Below the pieces are notes generated by a model, which was not told the DNA's origin, ran no database searches, and worked only from the letters and a program-made list of their open reading frames with translations. Positions 7,522 to 13,669 of a stretch of DNA of 13,669 nt are shown here, piece by piece. This stretch comes from SAR86 cluster bacterium. GTDB taxonomy: Bacteria; Pseudomonadota; Gammaproteobacteria; Magnimaribacterales; D2472. Numbering within the stretch: position 1 is the first letter of the stretch; each line of letters starts with the position of its first letter. The stretch is from NCBI GenBank assembly GCA_016779285.1, contig JADHNV010000023.1, positions 1-13,669 of the forward strand. Reading direction: 5' to 3'. Made by a program: the position numbers and the translations under genes.

Positions 7522-8618
7522 AAACAGTTTCGGAAAAAATTACTTTCGACAGCTCATTAACTTTGGAGTCTGGTCAAGTTCTTTCTGGGTTTGAATTAAT
7601 GACTGAAACCTATGGAGAGCTTAACTCAGACAAAACTAATGCTGTTTTAGTGTGTCATGCCTTTTCTGGCAATCATCATGCTGCTGGCATCAAAGACGGA
7701 GATAAAAAACCAGGATGGTGGGATGAAATCATCGGGGATAACAAGACAATTGATACAACAAAATTTTATGTTGTCTCCCTCAATAACATTGGCGGCTGTC
7801 ATGGCTCTTCAGGGCCTGTTAGCATTTCCTCTGAACTGGGGAAACCATATGGAGCAAGCTTTCCAGAGGTTTCAGTAAGCGATTGGGTGAAGACTCAAAA
7901 AATGCTAGCTGATCATTTGGGGATCAATTGCTGGGAAATGGTTGCTGGAGGCAGCTTGGGTGGAATGCAAGCTCTGCAATGGGCAATTTCATATCCTGAG
8001 AAAGTAAAAAAAGCTGCGATCATTGCTGCTTCTTCAAAAATAAGTGCTCAAAACATCGCGCTGAACGAAGTGGCCAGGGAAATAATTAGAAAAGATCAAA
8101 ATTTTCATAATGGTGAATACTTGGCTCAAGGTAAATTGCCTACCAAAGGCCTGAAAGCAGCAAGAATGCTTGGCCATATTACGTATCTATCTGAATCTAA
8201 TATGAGAAAAAGGTTTGGGCGGAAACTTCAAGATCCTAAAAATAAAGTAGATGCTGGCATAAACTATGAAGTAGAAAATTATCTTCAATACAAAGGCGAG
8301 CAATTTGCTAAAAGTTTTGATGCGAACAGCTACATTCTTATGACCAAAGCCATGGATAGTTTTGATCCAGCAAAAGATTTTGATAATGACTTGGTTCGAT
8401 GCCTGCAAGGCATTCAAGCAAAGTTGCTCATTGCATCATTTGATTCAGATTGGTTATTTCCTAAAGAATATGGATTGGACATCCAAATGTCCGCCATCAA
8501 AGCTGGCATTGATAGCAGCTATGTAGAGCTCAATGGAGACTATGGTCATGACAGCTTTCTTTTTTATTCTGATCAGTATGCTTCTGCGCTAAAAAACTTT
8601 TTAAATTCAAATGGATAG
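7518..8618 (+). CDS. metX: Homoserine O-acyltransferase MetX, probably succinyl-specific
   Basis: Alpha/beta-hydrolase-fold enzyme that acylates homoserine at the start of methionine synthesis. The 366-residue protein has HAFSGNHHAAG (47-57), LNNIGGCHGSSGP (88-100), the nucleophile elbow GGSLGG with Ser146, and the remaining triad members Asp311 (in SDWLFP) and His344 (in YGHDSF). MetX proteins use acetyl-CoA or succinyl-CoA. The HHHAAG-like and PGWWD motifs and the direct metW partner resemble the Pseudomonas-type MetX annotated as homoserine O-succinyltransferase, so succinyl specificity is my inference; the sequence alone does not prove it. It starts by ATGA overlap with yggT and overlaps metW by eight bases. 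Confidence 0.93.
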   Translation: MKTVSEKITFDSSLTLESGQVLSGFELMTETYGELNSDKTNAVLVCHAFSGNHHAAGIKDGDKKPGWWDEIIGDNKTIDTTKFYVVSLNNIGGCHGSSGPVSISSELGKPYGASFPEVSVSDWVKTQKMLADHLGINCWEMVAGGSLGGMQALQWAISYPEKVKKAAIIAASSKISAQNIALNEVAREIIRKDQNFHNGEYLAQGKLPTKGLKAARMLGHITYLSESNMRKRFGRKLQDPKNKVDAGINYEVENYLQYKGEQFAKSFDANSYILMTKAMDSFDPAKDFDNDLVRCLQGIQAKLLIASFDSDWLFPKEYGLDIQMSAIKAGIDSSYVELNGDYGHDSFLFYSDQYASALKNFLNSNG

Positions 8619-9198
8619 TCAACTTCAATCAATCGTCTTGGATTGGATACCTAGCAACTCAAAAGTTGTAGACTTTGGCTGTGGAGACGGCACTCTTCTT
8701 AAAACATTAATAAAGAAAAAATTTGTTACGGGTTACGGAGTAGAGAATGATCCGGAGAAAATAAATGATTGCATTGCTAATGGGATCTCTGTGATTCAAC
8801 AGGATATAGATATCAGCATCCAAAACTATAAAGGCATGGGTTTTGATGTAGCAGTCATGGCCAGCTCTATTCAGTGCTTAAGAAGACCAAGAAATGCAAT
8901 GAGAAATATTCTTCAAGTCGCAAATGAGTGTGTAATTACATTGCCAAATTTTGGAAACTGGGAGCTTAGGTTGGGAATATTAAATGGAAAAATGCCCTCC
9001 TCAGCACAACTTCCTGCTAAATGGTATGAAACAAAGAATTTACATCTTTGCACAATTGCAGATTTTGAAGAGTTATGTAGGGAAGAATCTTTTACCATTA
9101 AGAAGAAAGTCTATATAAACCGAGCTGGCAAATCTTCATGGCTTGCTAGTAGATTTCCTAACTTATTCGCTGCTCAAGCAGTTTATCTCATTGGTTGA
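8611..9198 (+). CDS. metW: MetW, SAM-methyltransferase-like partner of MetX
   Basis: A 195-residue class I methyltransferase-fold protein. Motif I is DFGCGDG at 21-27, with the acidic Glu of GVEND near 45. The MetW-specific parts are LPNFGNWELRLGILNGKMP (111-129) and WYETKNLHLCTIADFEELC (138-156). MetW is found almost only beside metX and is reported to be needed for or to stimulate MetX-dependent methionine synthesis; a methyltransferase reaction is not established. The start ATG lies in ATGGATAG, so the gene overlaps the metX stop by eight bases and the two products are probably made in step. Confidence 0.93.
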   Translation: MDSQLQSIVLDWIPSNSKVVDFGCGDGTLLKTLIKKKFVTGYGVENDPEKINDCIANGISVIQQDIDISIQNYKGMGFDVAVMASSIQCLRRPRNAMRNILQVANECVITLPNFGNWELRLGILNGKMPSSAQLPAKWYETKNLHLCTIADFEELCREESFTIKKKVYINRAGKSSWLASRFPNLFAAQAVYLIG

Positions 9199-9796
9199 TC
9201 AATCAACCATTGTGGTTGCAACTAATAACTTAGGCAAGTTAAAAGAATTTGCTCTGCTACTGCCCAGCAACAATATAATCTCACAAAGCTCTTTAAACAT
9301 CACACCAGAAGAGGAGCTTGGTGAGACATTCTTCGAAAACAGCCTTCAAAAAGCTCGCGTGGCAAATGCAGCATCCAACATGCCATCGCTTGGTGATGAC
9401 TCGGGCTTGATTGTTCCTGCTTTAAATAATCTACCAGGATTGCGCTCTGCTAGATATGCACATCAAAATGCAACTGACGAAGAAAATAGGCAACATCTAA
9501 AAAAAGAACTTGAAGCGCTAGATTTAAACCAAACCAAGGCATACTTTGTTTGTGTTTTGGTTTTGGTGAAAACTTCTGCAGATCCCTTCCCGCTGATTGC
9601 GACAGGACTGCTTGAAGGCTCTGTAAAAACAGTAATGCGAGGAGCCAATGGATTTGGGTATGACTCTATGTTCTATCCAAAGGATAGCAATTTATCTTTG
9701 GGGGAAATGAATGCAAAAGAAAAAGCTTTGCTTAGCCATCGAGGTAAAGCTATTCAAGTGTTAAAAAGAAAGATTGAAGGATTTGGCTCTGAATAA
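9191..9796 (+). CDS. rdgB: dITP/XTP pyrophosphatase (RdgB/HAM1 family)
   Basis: Hydrolyses dITP, ITP, dXTP and XTP to monophosphates plus pyrophosphate, clearing deaminated purines from the nucleotide pool. From the TTG at 9191 the protein has 201 residues (E. coli 197). Motifs: TNNLGKLKEF (11-20), EELGETFFENSLQKAR (41-56), GDDSGL (68-73), the GFGYD substrate loop (154-158) and SHRGKA (182-187). The frame is open further upstream to an ATG at 9143, but that would add 16 residues not present in relatives. TTGGTTGA at 9191 gives an eight-base overlap with metW, the same size as the metX/metW overlap, so I choose it. It overlaps hemW by 23 bases. Confidence 0.93.
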   Translation: MVDQSTIVVATNNLGKLKEFALLLPSNNIISQSSLNITPEEELGETFFENSLQKARVANAASNMPSLGDDSGLIVPALNNLPGLRSARYAHQNATDEENRQHLKKELEALDLNQTKAYFVCVLVLVKTSADPFPLIATGLLEGSVKTVMRGANGFGYDSMFYPKDSNLSLGEMNAKEKALLSHRGKAIQVLKRKIEGFGSE

Positions 9797-10886
9797 AATA
9801 CCTCTCAGCCTTTATGTTCATTTGCCTTGGTGTGAAACACAATGCCCCTATTGTGATTTTTCTATAACCACTCAGCCTGTCGACAGCAATGATGTAAGAC
9901 TTGCAGAAGCAATAATCAAAGACATTAAACATTCCAGCGACTTCATAGCTGGTAGAAAATTTAAAAGTATTTATTTTGGCGGCGGCACACCCTCGCTTGC
10001 TTCAACCAAATCAATCAAACAGATATTAGATTCTGTTAGAGATAGACTTGAGTCCTCTAGCGCTGAAATAACTTTAGAGATGAATCCAAACGATGTTTCT
10101 GAAAAAAAAATAGAGGGATTATTAGAGGCAGGTATCAATCGAATATCCCTAGGCATACAAAGTTACAGTGATCAGGAATTACAAGCTTTGGGACGCAATC
10201 ATGATCGCAAGTCTGCAATTCGGGCTACTAAAATACTCAAAGACATCAATACAACCATTGATTTAATCTATGGCATTGAAAAACAAACACCCGAGTCTGT
10301 TGCTAAAAATTTAGAAACAATTATCGATTCAAATATAAATCATCTGTCTTTGTACCAATTAACAATTGAGCCAAATACTATTTTTTATAAAAAAGAGTTG
10401 CTGCTGCCTGGTGAAGCAGCGATTGAGAAAATGGAAGTCATTGCAAAAGATCTGCTTGAAAAAAATGGTTTTGAGCAATATGAGGTTTCTTCATGGTCTA
10501 AACCAGGGTGTAAAAGTCAGCATAATTTAAATTACTGGCAGTTTGGCGATTTTTTGGGAGTCGGACCAGGCTCACACAGCAAAATATCAAATAATCAAGA
10601 AATAATCAGATACAGAAAAATAAAACCTCTAGAAGGTTACATAAAAAATCAAAAATCAACTGACTTAAAGATGATTTCAGGCAATGAGCTTGATATGGAT
10701 CTTGCAATGAATCTTTTAAGAATTAAAAATGGTTTGCAACATCAAAACTTAACGATTGATCTACCTGCAAGTTTTTTAAAGAAATATCAAAGGGGTGTTG
10801 ATGAAGGCTTGCTGTTAAAAGGTAAGATTGGGGCTACTCAAAAAGGATATCAATTCCTCAATGAGACGATTCAACTATTTTTTTAA
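9774..10886 (+). CDS. hemW: Radical SAM heme chaperone HemW
   Basis: HemW (formerly called HemN-like) binds heme and passes it to target proteins; it is not a true coproporphyrinogen oxidase. The 370 residues begin with the radical-SAM cluster motif CETQCPYC at 20-27 in LYVHLPWC context, followed by YFGGGTPS (67-74), EMNPNDVSE (102-110), GIQS (127-130), DLIYGI (163-168) and HNLNYWQFGDFLGVGPGSHS (250-269); a winged-helix-like C-terminal part follows. The length and the PWC-x3-C-x2-C arrangement match HemW rather than the longer HemN. No ATG is available: TTG at 9774 is the first start in frame and TTG at 9783 the alternative. The gene ends tail to tail with trmB, overlapping it by 12 bases. 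Confidence 0.93.
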   Translation: MKDLALNKIPLSLYVHLPWCETQCPYCDFSITTQPVDSNDVRLAEAIIKDIKHSSDFIAGRKFKSIYFGGGTPSLASTKSIKQILDSVRDRLESSSAEITLEMNPNDVSEKKIEGLLEAGINRISLGIQSYSDQELQALGRNHDRKSAIRATKILKDINTTIDLIYGIEKQTPESVAKNLETIIDSNINHLSLYQLTIEPNTIFYKKELLLPGEAAIEKMEVIAKDLLEKNGFEQYEVSSWSKPGCKSQHNLNYWQFGDFLGVGPGSHSKISNNQEIIRYRKIKPLEGYIKNQKSTDLKMISGNELDMDLAMNLLRIKNGLQHQNLTIDLPASFLKKYQRGVDEGLLLKGKIGATQKGYQFLNETIQLFF

Positions 10887-11531
10887 AACACTTAATAAAA
10901 AAGTATGTATTGATCTGCCCTCATTTATTGCACGCTGTTGAAAGCGAGTGATAGGCATGCCTTCATTAGAAATTTTTTTGAATAAGAAATTTTCTTTAAC
11001 TTTTTCTGCCTCTTCTTCAATGGACTCTGCATAATTTTCCCAATCTGTTGAAATATATACCGTCCCCTCTTCCCTTAAAACGTTTCCTAAAACTTTCAAA
11101 AAGTCGTACTTAATTAACCTGCGTTTATGATGTCTAGCTTTTGGCCATGGATCAGGACAAATAATATAAATTTCATTAAAAATTTTATTTGGAAGTTTTA
11201 AGAGCAGCTCACGAACATCATCATCATAAATTTTTATATTGTTTAGGGAATTCTGAGCAATACTATTAAGAAGGCTGCCTATGCCTGACAGATACACCTC
11301 TGATCCAACGACTAATGCATCTGGGTTTTTAGCCGCTAAGAAAGCTGTGTTTTCTCCGTTACCAAAACCTATCTCTAAAATAATTTTTTCATAGCCTTGG
11401 GCTAATTCAGAAAGCGCATCGGCTCCTGACAGATGATGATATTCCAAAGATTCTAATGCGCTTTTTTGGGATGCGGTGATGCGACCAAGTCTTTTTACAA
11501 AACTCGTTAGGTAGGGCTTATCTTGATTAAT
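10875..11531 (-). CDS. trmB: tRNA (guanine-N7)-methyltransferase, apparently with ATT start
   Basis: Makes m7G46 in the variable loop of tRNAs using SAM. With the start proposed here the protein has 218 residues. Motifs: N-terminal SFVKRLGRIT (10-19), the SAM loop LEIGFGNGENT (52-62), PDPWPKARHHKRRL (126-139), STDWENYA (161-168) and the end TRFQQRA...RSIHTF. The N-terminal KPYLTSFVKRLGRIT corresponds to RRIRSFVRRQGRLT of E. coli TrmB, but lies upstream of the first standard start in this frame, TTG at 11447, which would delete 28 residues. Between the in-frame TAA at 11547-11549 (the rpoH stop) and that TTG there is no ATG, GTG or TTG. ATT at 11531 has AAGG (11541-11544) nine bases before it and is the best candidate. 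The conserved Glu of TxFE is Gln at about residue 198. Confidence 0.9.
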   Translation of the reverse strand: MNQDKPYLTSFVKRLGRITASQKSALESLEYHHLSGADALSELAQGYEKIILEIGFGNGENTAFLAAKNPDALVVGSEVYLSGIGSLLNSIAQNSLNNIKIYDDDVRELLLKLPNKIFNEIYIICPDPWPKARHHKRRLIKYDFLKVLGNVLREEGTVYISTDWENYAESIEEEAEKVKENFLFKKISNEGMPITRFQQRAINEGRSIHTFLLSVLKK

Positions 11532-11540
11532 AAGGCGATG

Positions 11541-11544
11541 CCTT
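11541..11544 (-). promoter_or_regulatory. Candidate ribosome binding site for trmB at an ATT start
   Basis: Minus strand reads AAGG just after the rpoH stop, then nine bases, then ATT at 11529-11531. It supports ATT as the trmB start and would let ribosomes finishing rpoH restart at once. Confidence 0.45.
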
Positions 11545-11546
11545 GC

Positions 11547-12407
11547 TTAGGCTGCGTTAGACATGGCCGCTTTGAGTTTTTTCAATGCTCCATTTTCAAT
11601 CTGTCTAATTCTTTCTGCAGAAACATTGTACTCATCTGCTAAGTCATGAAGAGTTTCTTTTTCATCTGCAAGATATCTTCTTGCGATAATATCTTTGCTG
11701 CGCTCATCCAGGCTAGACAAAGCCATGCAAAGCTCTTGTGTATTATGCTCAGAAACTTCTTCTGCCTCGACGAGAACTTCTGGACTGTATGATCTATCCT
11801 CAAGATATTGGGATGGAGAAAGAATATCGCCTTCATCATCGCTGCCAACTGGCGCATCAAATGCTGAGTCGTGAGAGGTCAATCGATTTTCCATGTGCAA
11901 TACATCTTTAACTTCTACGTTCAAATCTTCTGCAATTTTTTCGGCCTCTTCTTGAGTTAACCAATCCAATGTTTTTTTCTTACTTCTGAGGTTAAAGAAA
12001 AGTTTTCTTTGAGCCTTGGTTGTCGCAATTTTTACCATTCTCCAATTTTTAAGAATATATTCATGGATTTCGGCTTTGATCCAATGCACAGCAAAAGATA
12101 CAACCTTGACTCCTCTGTTAGGATCAAATCGATCAACGGCCTTCATCAGCCCAACATTGCCTTCTTGAATAATGTCAGCCAAAGGCAGGCCATAGCCTTG
12201 GTAAGATCTTGCGATATGCACCACAAACCTTAAATGTGACAAAACCAGTTGACGAGCGGCCTCAAGATCATTGTTCTCATATAGCTTTTGCGCTAATTCT
12301 TGTTCCTGCTCAGCAGTTAAAATAGGAATAGCATGCACACAAGATAAATAGGATTCTATATCCTTGCCTGGAGTTGAAAGCGTAATTGTTTGTAAGTCTG
12401 TACCCAT
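11547..12407 (-). CDS. rpoH: Heat-shock sigma factor RpoH (sigma-32)
   Basis: Alternative sigma factor that directs RNA polymerase to heat-shock promoters; 286 residues (E. coli 284). Region 1.2/2.1 includes ARQLVLSHLRFVVHIAR (51-67); region 2.2-2.4 is ADIIQEGNVGLMKAVDRF (77-94) through FAVHWIKAEIHEYIL (105-119); the RpoH box, the family's hallmark in region C, is QRKLFFNLR (133-141); region 4.2 is the helix-turn-helix LADEYNVSAERIRQIE (256-271). The N-terminus aligns with E. coli from the first residue, supporting the ATG at 12407. No ribosome binding site precedes it; the upstream bases are all A and T. Its stop TAA is followed in the same frame by trmB. The usual ftsYEX neighbours are absent; cysQ lies upstream in the same direction, 53 bases away. 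Confidence 0.96.
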   Translation of the reverse strand: MGTDLQTITLSTPGKDIESYLSCVHAIPILTAEQEQELAQKLYENNDLEAARQLVLSHLRFVVHIARSYQGYGLPLADIIQEGNVGLMKAVDRFDPNRGVKVVSFAVHWIKAEIHEYILKNWRMVKIATTKAQRKLFFNLRSKKKTLDWLTQEEAEKIAEDLNVEVKDVLHMENRLTSHDSAFDAPVGSDDEGDILSPSQYLEDRSYSPEVLVEAEEVSEHNTQELCMALSSLDERSKDIIARRYLADEKETLHDLADEYNVSAERIRQIENGALKKLKAAMSNAA

Positions 12408-12414
12408 ATATATG
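12405..12414. repeat. Perfect palindrome over the rpoH start codon
   Basis: CATATATATG is a perfect 10-base palindrome containing the rpoH ATG at its edge. It may be chance in AT-rich DNA, a weak operator, or a structure holding the start in the mRNA. Confidence 0.35.
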
Positions 12415-12429
12415 TTTTATTAATAACTA

Positions 12430-12465
12430 ATTATAACTCATAGTTATCAGCAACAGATAATTATA
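12430..12465 (-). promoter_or_regulatory. Two TATAAT boxes upstream of rpoH
   Basis: On the minus strand exact TATAAT hexamers occur at 12460-12465 (overlapping the cysQ stop) and 12430-12435. Neither has a recognisable -35 box at 16-18 bases: the sequences there are AGGTGG and ATCTGT. They are candidate -10 elements for rpoH only. The upstream one would give a leader of about 45 bases containing the inverted repeat. Confidence 0.3.
12433..12447. repeat. Inverted repeat in the rpoH leader
   Basis: ATAACT-CAT-AGTTAT: six-base arms around three bases, with a further direct copy of ATAACT at 12423-12428. As RNA it would form only a weak AU-rich hairpin about 25 bases upstream of the rpoH start. 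No T run follows, so it is not a terminator. Confidence 0.35.
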
Positions 12466-13276
12466 GCAAATTTTTACTAAAACCACCTATTAGAGACAAA
12501 ATTGTCTTTTTTTCGTTCAAATTTCTAATTGCAATGAACATAGGGTTTAATATGCTGTCTTTTTTGCCATATTCAAGGGGTTTATGGCTATCTATTTGAA
12601 GTATCCCTCCACCCCTAGATCGAAGAACAGCATCAGCCGCAGCTATATCCCATTCAGAAGTTGGGCCAAATCGTGGATATATATCAGCTTTATTATCGGC
12701 CAAAGCACAAATTTTAAGAGAACTGCCTTTAGATATAATTTTCAATCTTTTTCCTTTTTTATCTAAAAAATTTAAAAAAGCGGTATCTACAACCGTTCTA
12801 TGACTTCTGCTTGCAACTATCCGCAGGATCGCTCGTTTTTTTGTTTCAGCTTTGATTTTCTTGCTTGTTTGGTTTGCTATGCCTGACCAAACTTGATCAA
12901 AAGCCGGCGCACCGACAACGCCCAATACAGGTTTACCATTTTGAATCAGCGCAATGTTGATTGTGAACTCATCAGATTTATTAACAAACTCTTTCGTTCC
13001 ATCAATTGGATCAATTATCCAAAACTCTTTTGCTGGCTTGTAATTTGTTTGCTTGAAACTCTCTTCTGAAACAACTGGAATATCAGGAAAGTGTTTATTC
13101 AAAAACTTAACGATAACTTTATGGGCATACATATCTGCAGCTGTCACTAGAGACCCATCTCTTTTTTCTTGGGCACGAGATCTTGGATTCTGATAAATTT
13201 TTAAAATCTCAGGAAATAAACTGCGCGTTAACTCCTCTAGTTGGGGGATAATAGGTTCTAAATTTTTAGATAACAT
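12461..13276 (-). CDS. cysQ: 3'(2'),5'-bisphosphate nucleotidase CysQ (inositol monophosphatase family)
   Basis: Removes the 3'-phosphate of PAP (3'-phosphoadenosine 5'-phosphate), a by-product of sulfate assimilation and carrier-protein modification. From the ATG at 13276 the protein has 271 residues. Metal-binding motifs of the Li-sensitive phosphatase family are in order: DGSLVTAAD (about 40-48), SEE (70-72), WIIDPIDGTKEF (86-97) and GPTSEWDIAAADAVLRSRGG (204-223). FTINIAL after the second motif is typical of CysQ rather than of inositol monophosphatase. An upstream in-frame GTG at 13306 has GAGAG seven bases before it, but would add ten residues, overlap the divergent gene by 23 bases and exceed the family N-terminus; I prefer the ATG without being certain. 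No good ribosome binding site precedes the ATG. Confidence 0.92.
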   Translation of the reverse strand: MLSKNLEPIIPQLEELTRSLFPEILKIYQNPRSRAQEKRDGSLVTAADMYAHKVIVKFLNKHFPDIPVVSEESFKQTNYKPAKEFWIIDPIDGTKEFVNKSDEFTINIALIQNGKPVLGVVGAPAFDQVWSGIANQTSKKIKAETKKRAILRIVASRSHRTVVDTAFLNFLDKKGKRLKIISKGSSLKICALADNKADIYPRFGPTSEWDIAAADAVLRSRGGGILQIDSHKPLEYGKKDSILNPMFIAIRNLNEKKTILSLIGGFSKNLL

Positions 13277-13283
13277 TTCATTA

Positions 13284-13669
13284 ATGGTAAAGCTTAATTC
13301 TACCACTGCAATTCTCTCAGATCTTGACGGAGTTATCTTAGATCTTAGTTACGATATAAAGTTTTGGGAGTCATGGCTGCCAGAACATGTAGCAGATCAA
13401 AACAATCAAAGCATAGAAGAGGCTCAAGAAAGGATTCAAGCAGAAATAGATGCGCAAAGAGGAACTCTAAATTTTTATAATCTAAATTATTGGGATGATT
13501 TGCTTGATGTTGACTGCATGCAAATTATTAAAGCAAAAGAAGAGAGGTGCTCTTATTTAGAAGGGTCGCATGAAGCTCTGCAAAGATTATCTATTTTAAA
13601 AAACCCTAAGCACATTCTGACCAATGGAGATCCAAGGGTGCAGGAATATAAGGCTGAAATTCAAGATTT
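13284..13669 (+). CDS. yrfG: HAD-family GMP/IMP nucleotidase, YrfG type (3' end outside window)
   Basis: The first 128 residues are visible. The HAD nucleophile motif is DLDGVILDL with Asp13 and Asp15; after it come FWESWLPEH and LNFYNLNYWDDLLDVD, which match the LDLAFDNYFW and LNWYCLDYWSEQLGLD stretches of E. coli YrfG, and motif II is ILTNGDP near 113-119. E. coli YrfG dephosphorylates GMP and IMP, so a purine-nucleotide phosphatase is expected. Motifs III and IV lie beyond the window. In other gammaproteobacteria yrfG, nudE and cysQ sit together; here it is divergent from cysQ with seven bases between the start codons. The ATG at 13284 lacks a ribosome binding site. Confidence 0.87.
   Translation, partial: MVKLNSTTAILSDLDGVILDLSYDIKFWESWLPEHVADQNNQSIEEAQERIQAEIDAQRGTLNFYNLNYWDDLLDVDCMQIIKAKEERCSYLEGSHEALQRLSILKNPKHILTNGDPRVQEYKAEIQD

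Noticed and set aside
9143..9190. rdgB starting at ATG 9143
   Set aside because: It adds 16 residues absent from relatives and overlaps metW deeply; TTG 9191 gives the family length.
10840..10915. Possible intrinsic terminators at the hemW/trmB junction (AGGA...TCCT with T runs; ACTT...AAGT with A/T runs)
   Set aside because: Stems are only four base pairs, too weak to call in AT-rich sequence.
10875..11447. trmB starting at TTG 11447
   Set aside because: It cuts off the conserved SFVKRLGRIT region encoded just upstream in the same frame.
10875..12407. A deliberate rpoH-trmB stop-codon readthrough fusion
   Set aside because: There is a plausible AAGG plus ATT restart, TAA is the least leaky stop, and no known fusion of this kind comes to mind. 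Kept only as an alternative in the finding.
1..13669. Search by eye for CRISPR arrays, insertion sequences, tRNA or rRNA genes, toxin-antitoxin or defence genes
   Set aside because: No spaced repeats, transposase motifs, cloverleaf sequences or defence domains were recognised; nearly all bases are taken by core genes.

Overview
The window looks like a piece of conserved chromosome from an AT-rich, tightly packed, probably free-living marine-type gammaproteobacterium. The proteins resemble gammaproteobacterial families: an RpoH heat-shock sigma factor with its family-specific box, an EF-P of the lysylated type, and a MetX/MetW pair of the Pseudomonas kind. Gene order matches what I remember of the Pseudomonas rpoH-trmB / hemW-rdgB-metW-metX-yggT-proC-yggS region, but with the intervening genes missing. 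Low GC, almost no intergenic DNA and frequent overlaps suggest a streamlined genome (SAR86-like lineages would fit; this is inference). No rRNA, tRNA, CRISPR, insertion sequence or phage gene was seen.

Layout. (1) Positions 1-2652, minus strand: an angiotensin-converting-enzyme-type dipeptidyl carboxypeptidase lipoprotein (family M2), followed with a one- to four-base overlap by a membrane protein of the DUF1295 / steroid 5-alpha-reductase-like family, cut by the window edge. (2) Positions 2696-10886, plus strand: ten genes with gaps of at most 20 bases and many overlaps, in the order efp, argS, SPOR-domain protein, yggS, proC, yggT, metX, metW, rdgB, hemW. They cover translation (EF-P, ArgS), division (SPOR), PLP balance and proline synthesis (YggS, ProC), methionine synthesis (MetX, MetW), nucleotide-pool cleaning (RdgB) and heme handling (HemW). 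(3) Positions 10875-13276, minus strand: cysQ, rpoH and trmB, meeting hemW tail to tail with a 12-base overlap. (4) From 13284, plus strand: the start of a HAD-family GMP/IMP nucleotidase (YrfG type), divergent from cysQ with a 7-base gap.

Points that an automatic annotation would probably miss: trmB appears to start at a non-standard ATT codon at 11531, preceded by AAGG, and lies in the same reading frame as rpoH with one TAA between them, so the usual ATG/GTG/TTG rule cuts off a conserved N-terminus. TrmB also has Gln in place of the Glu of its TxFE motif. The rpoH start has no visible ribosome binding site and sits inside a perfect 10-base palindrome, below a small inverted repeat. The M2 peptidase keeps all three ACE disulfide pairs and the catalytic and chloride-site residues I could align. 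I did not find an evident new multi-gene system; most of the window is ordinary core genome.
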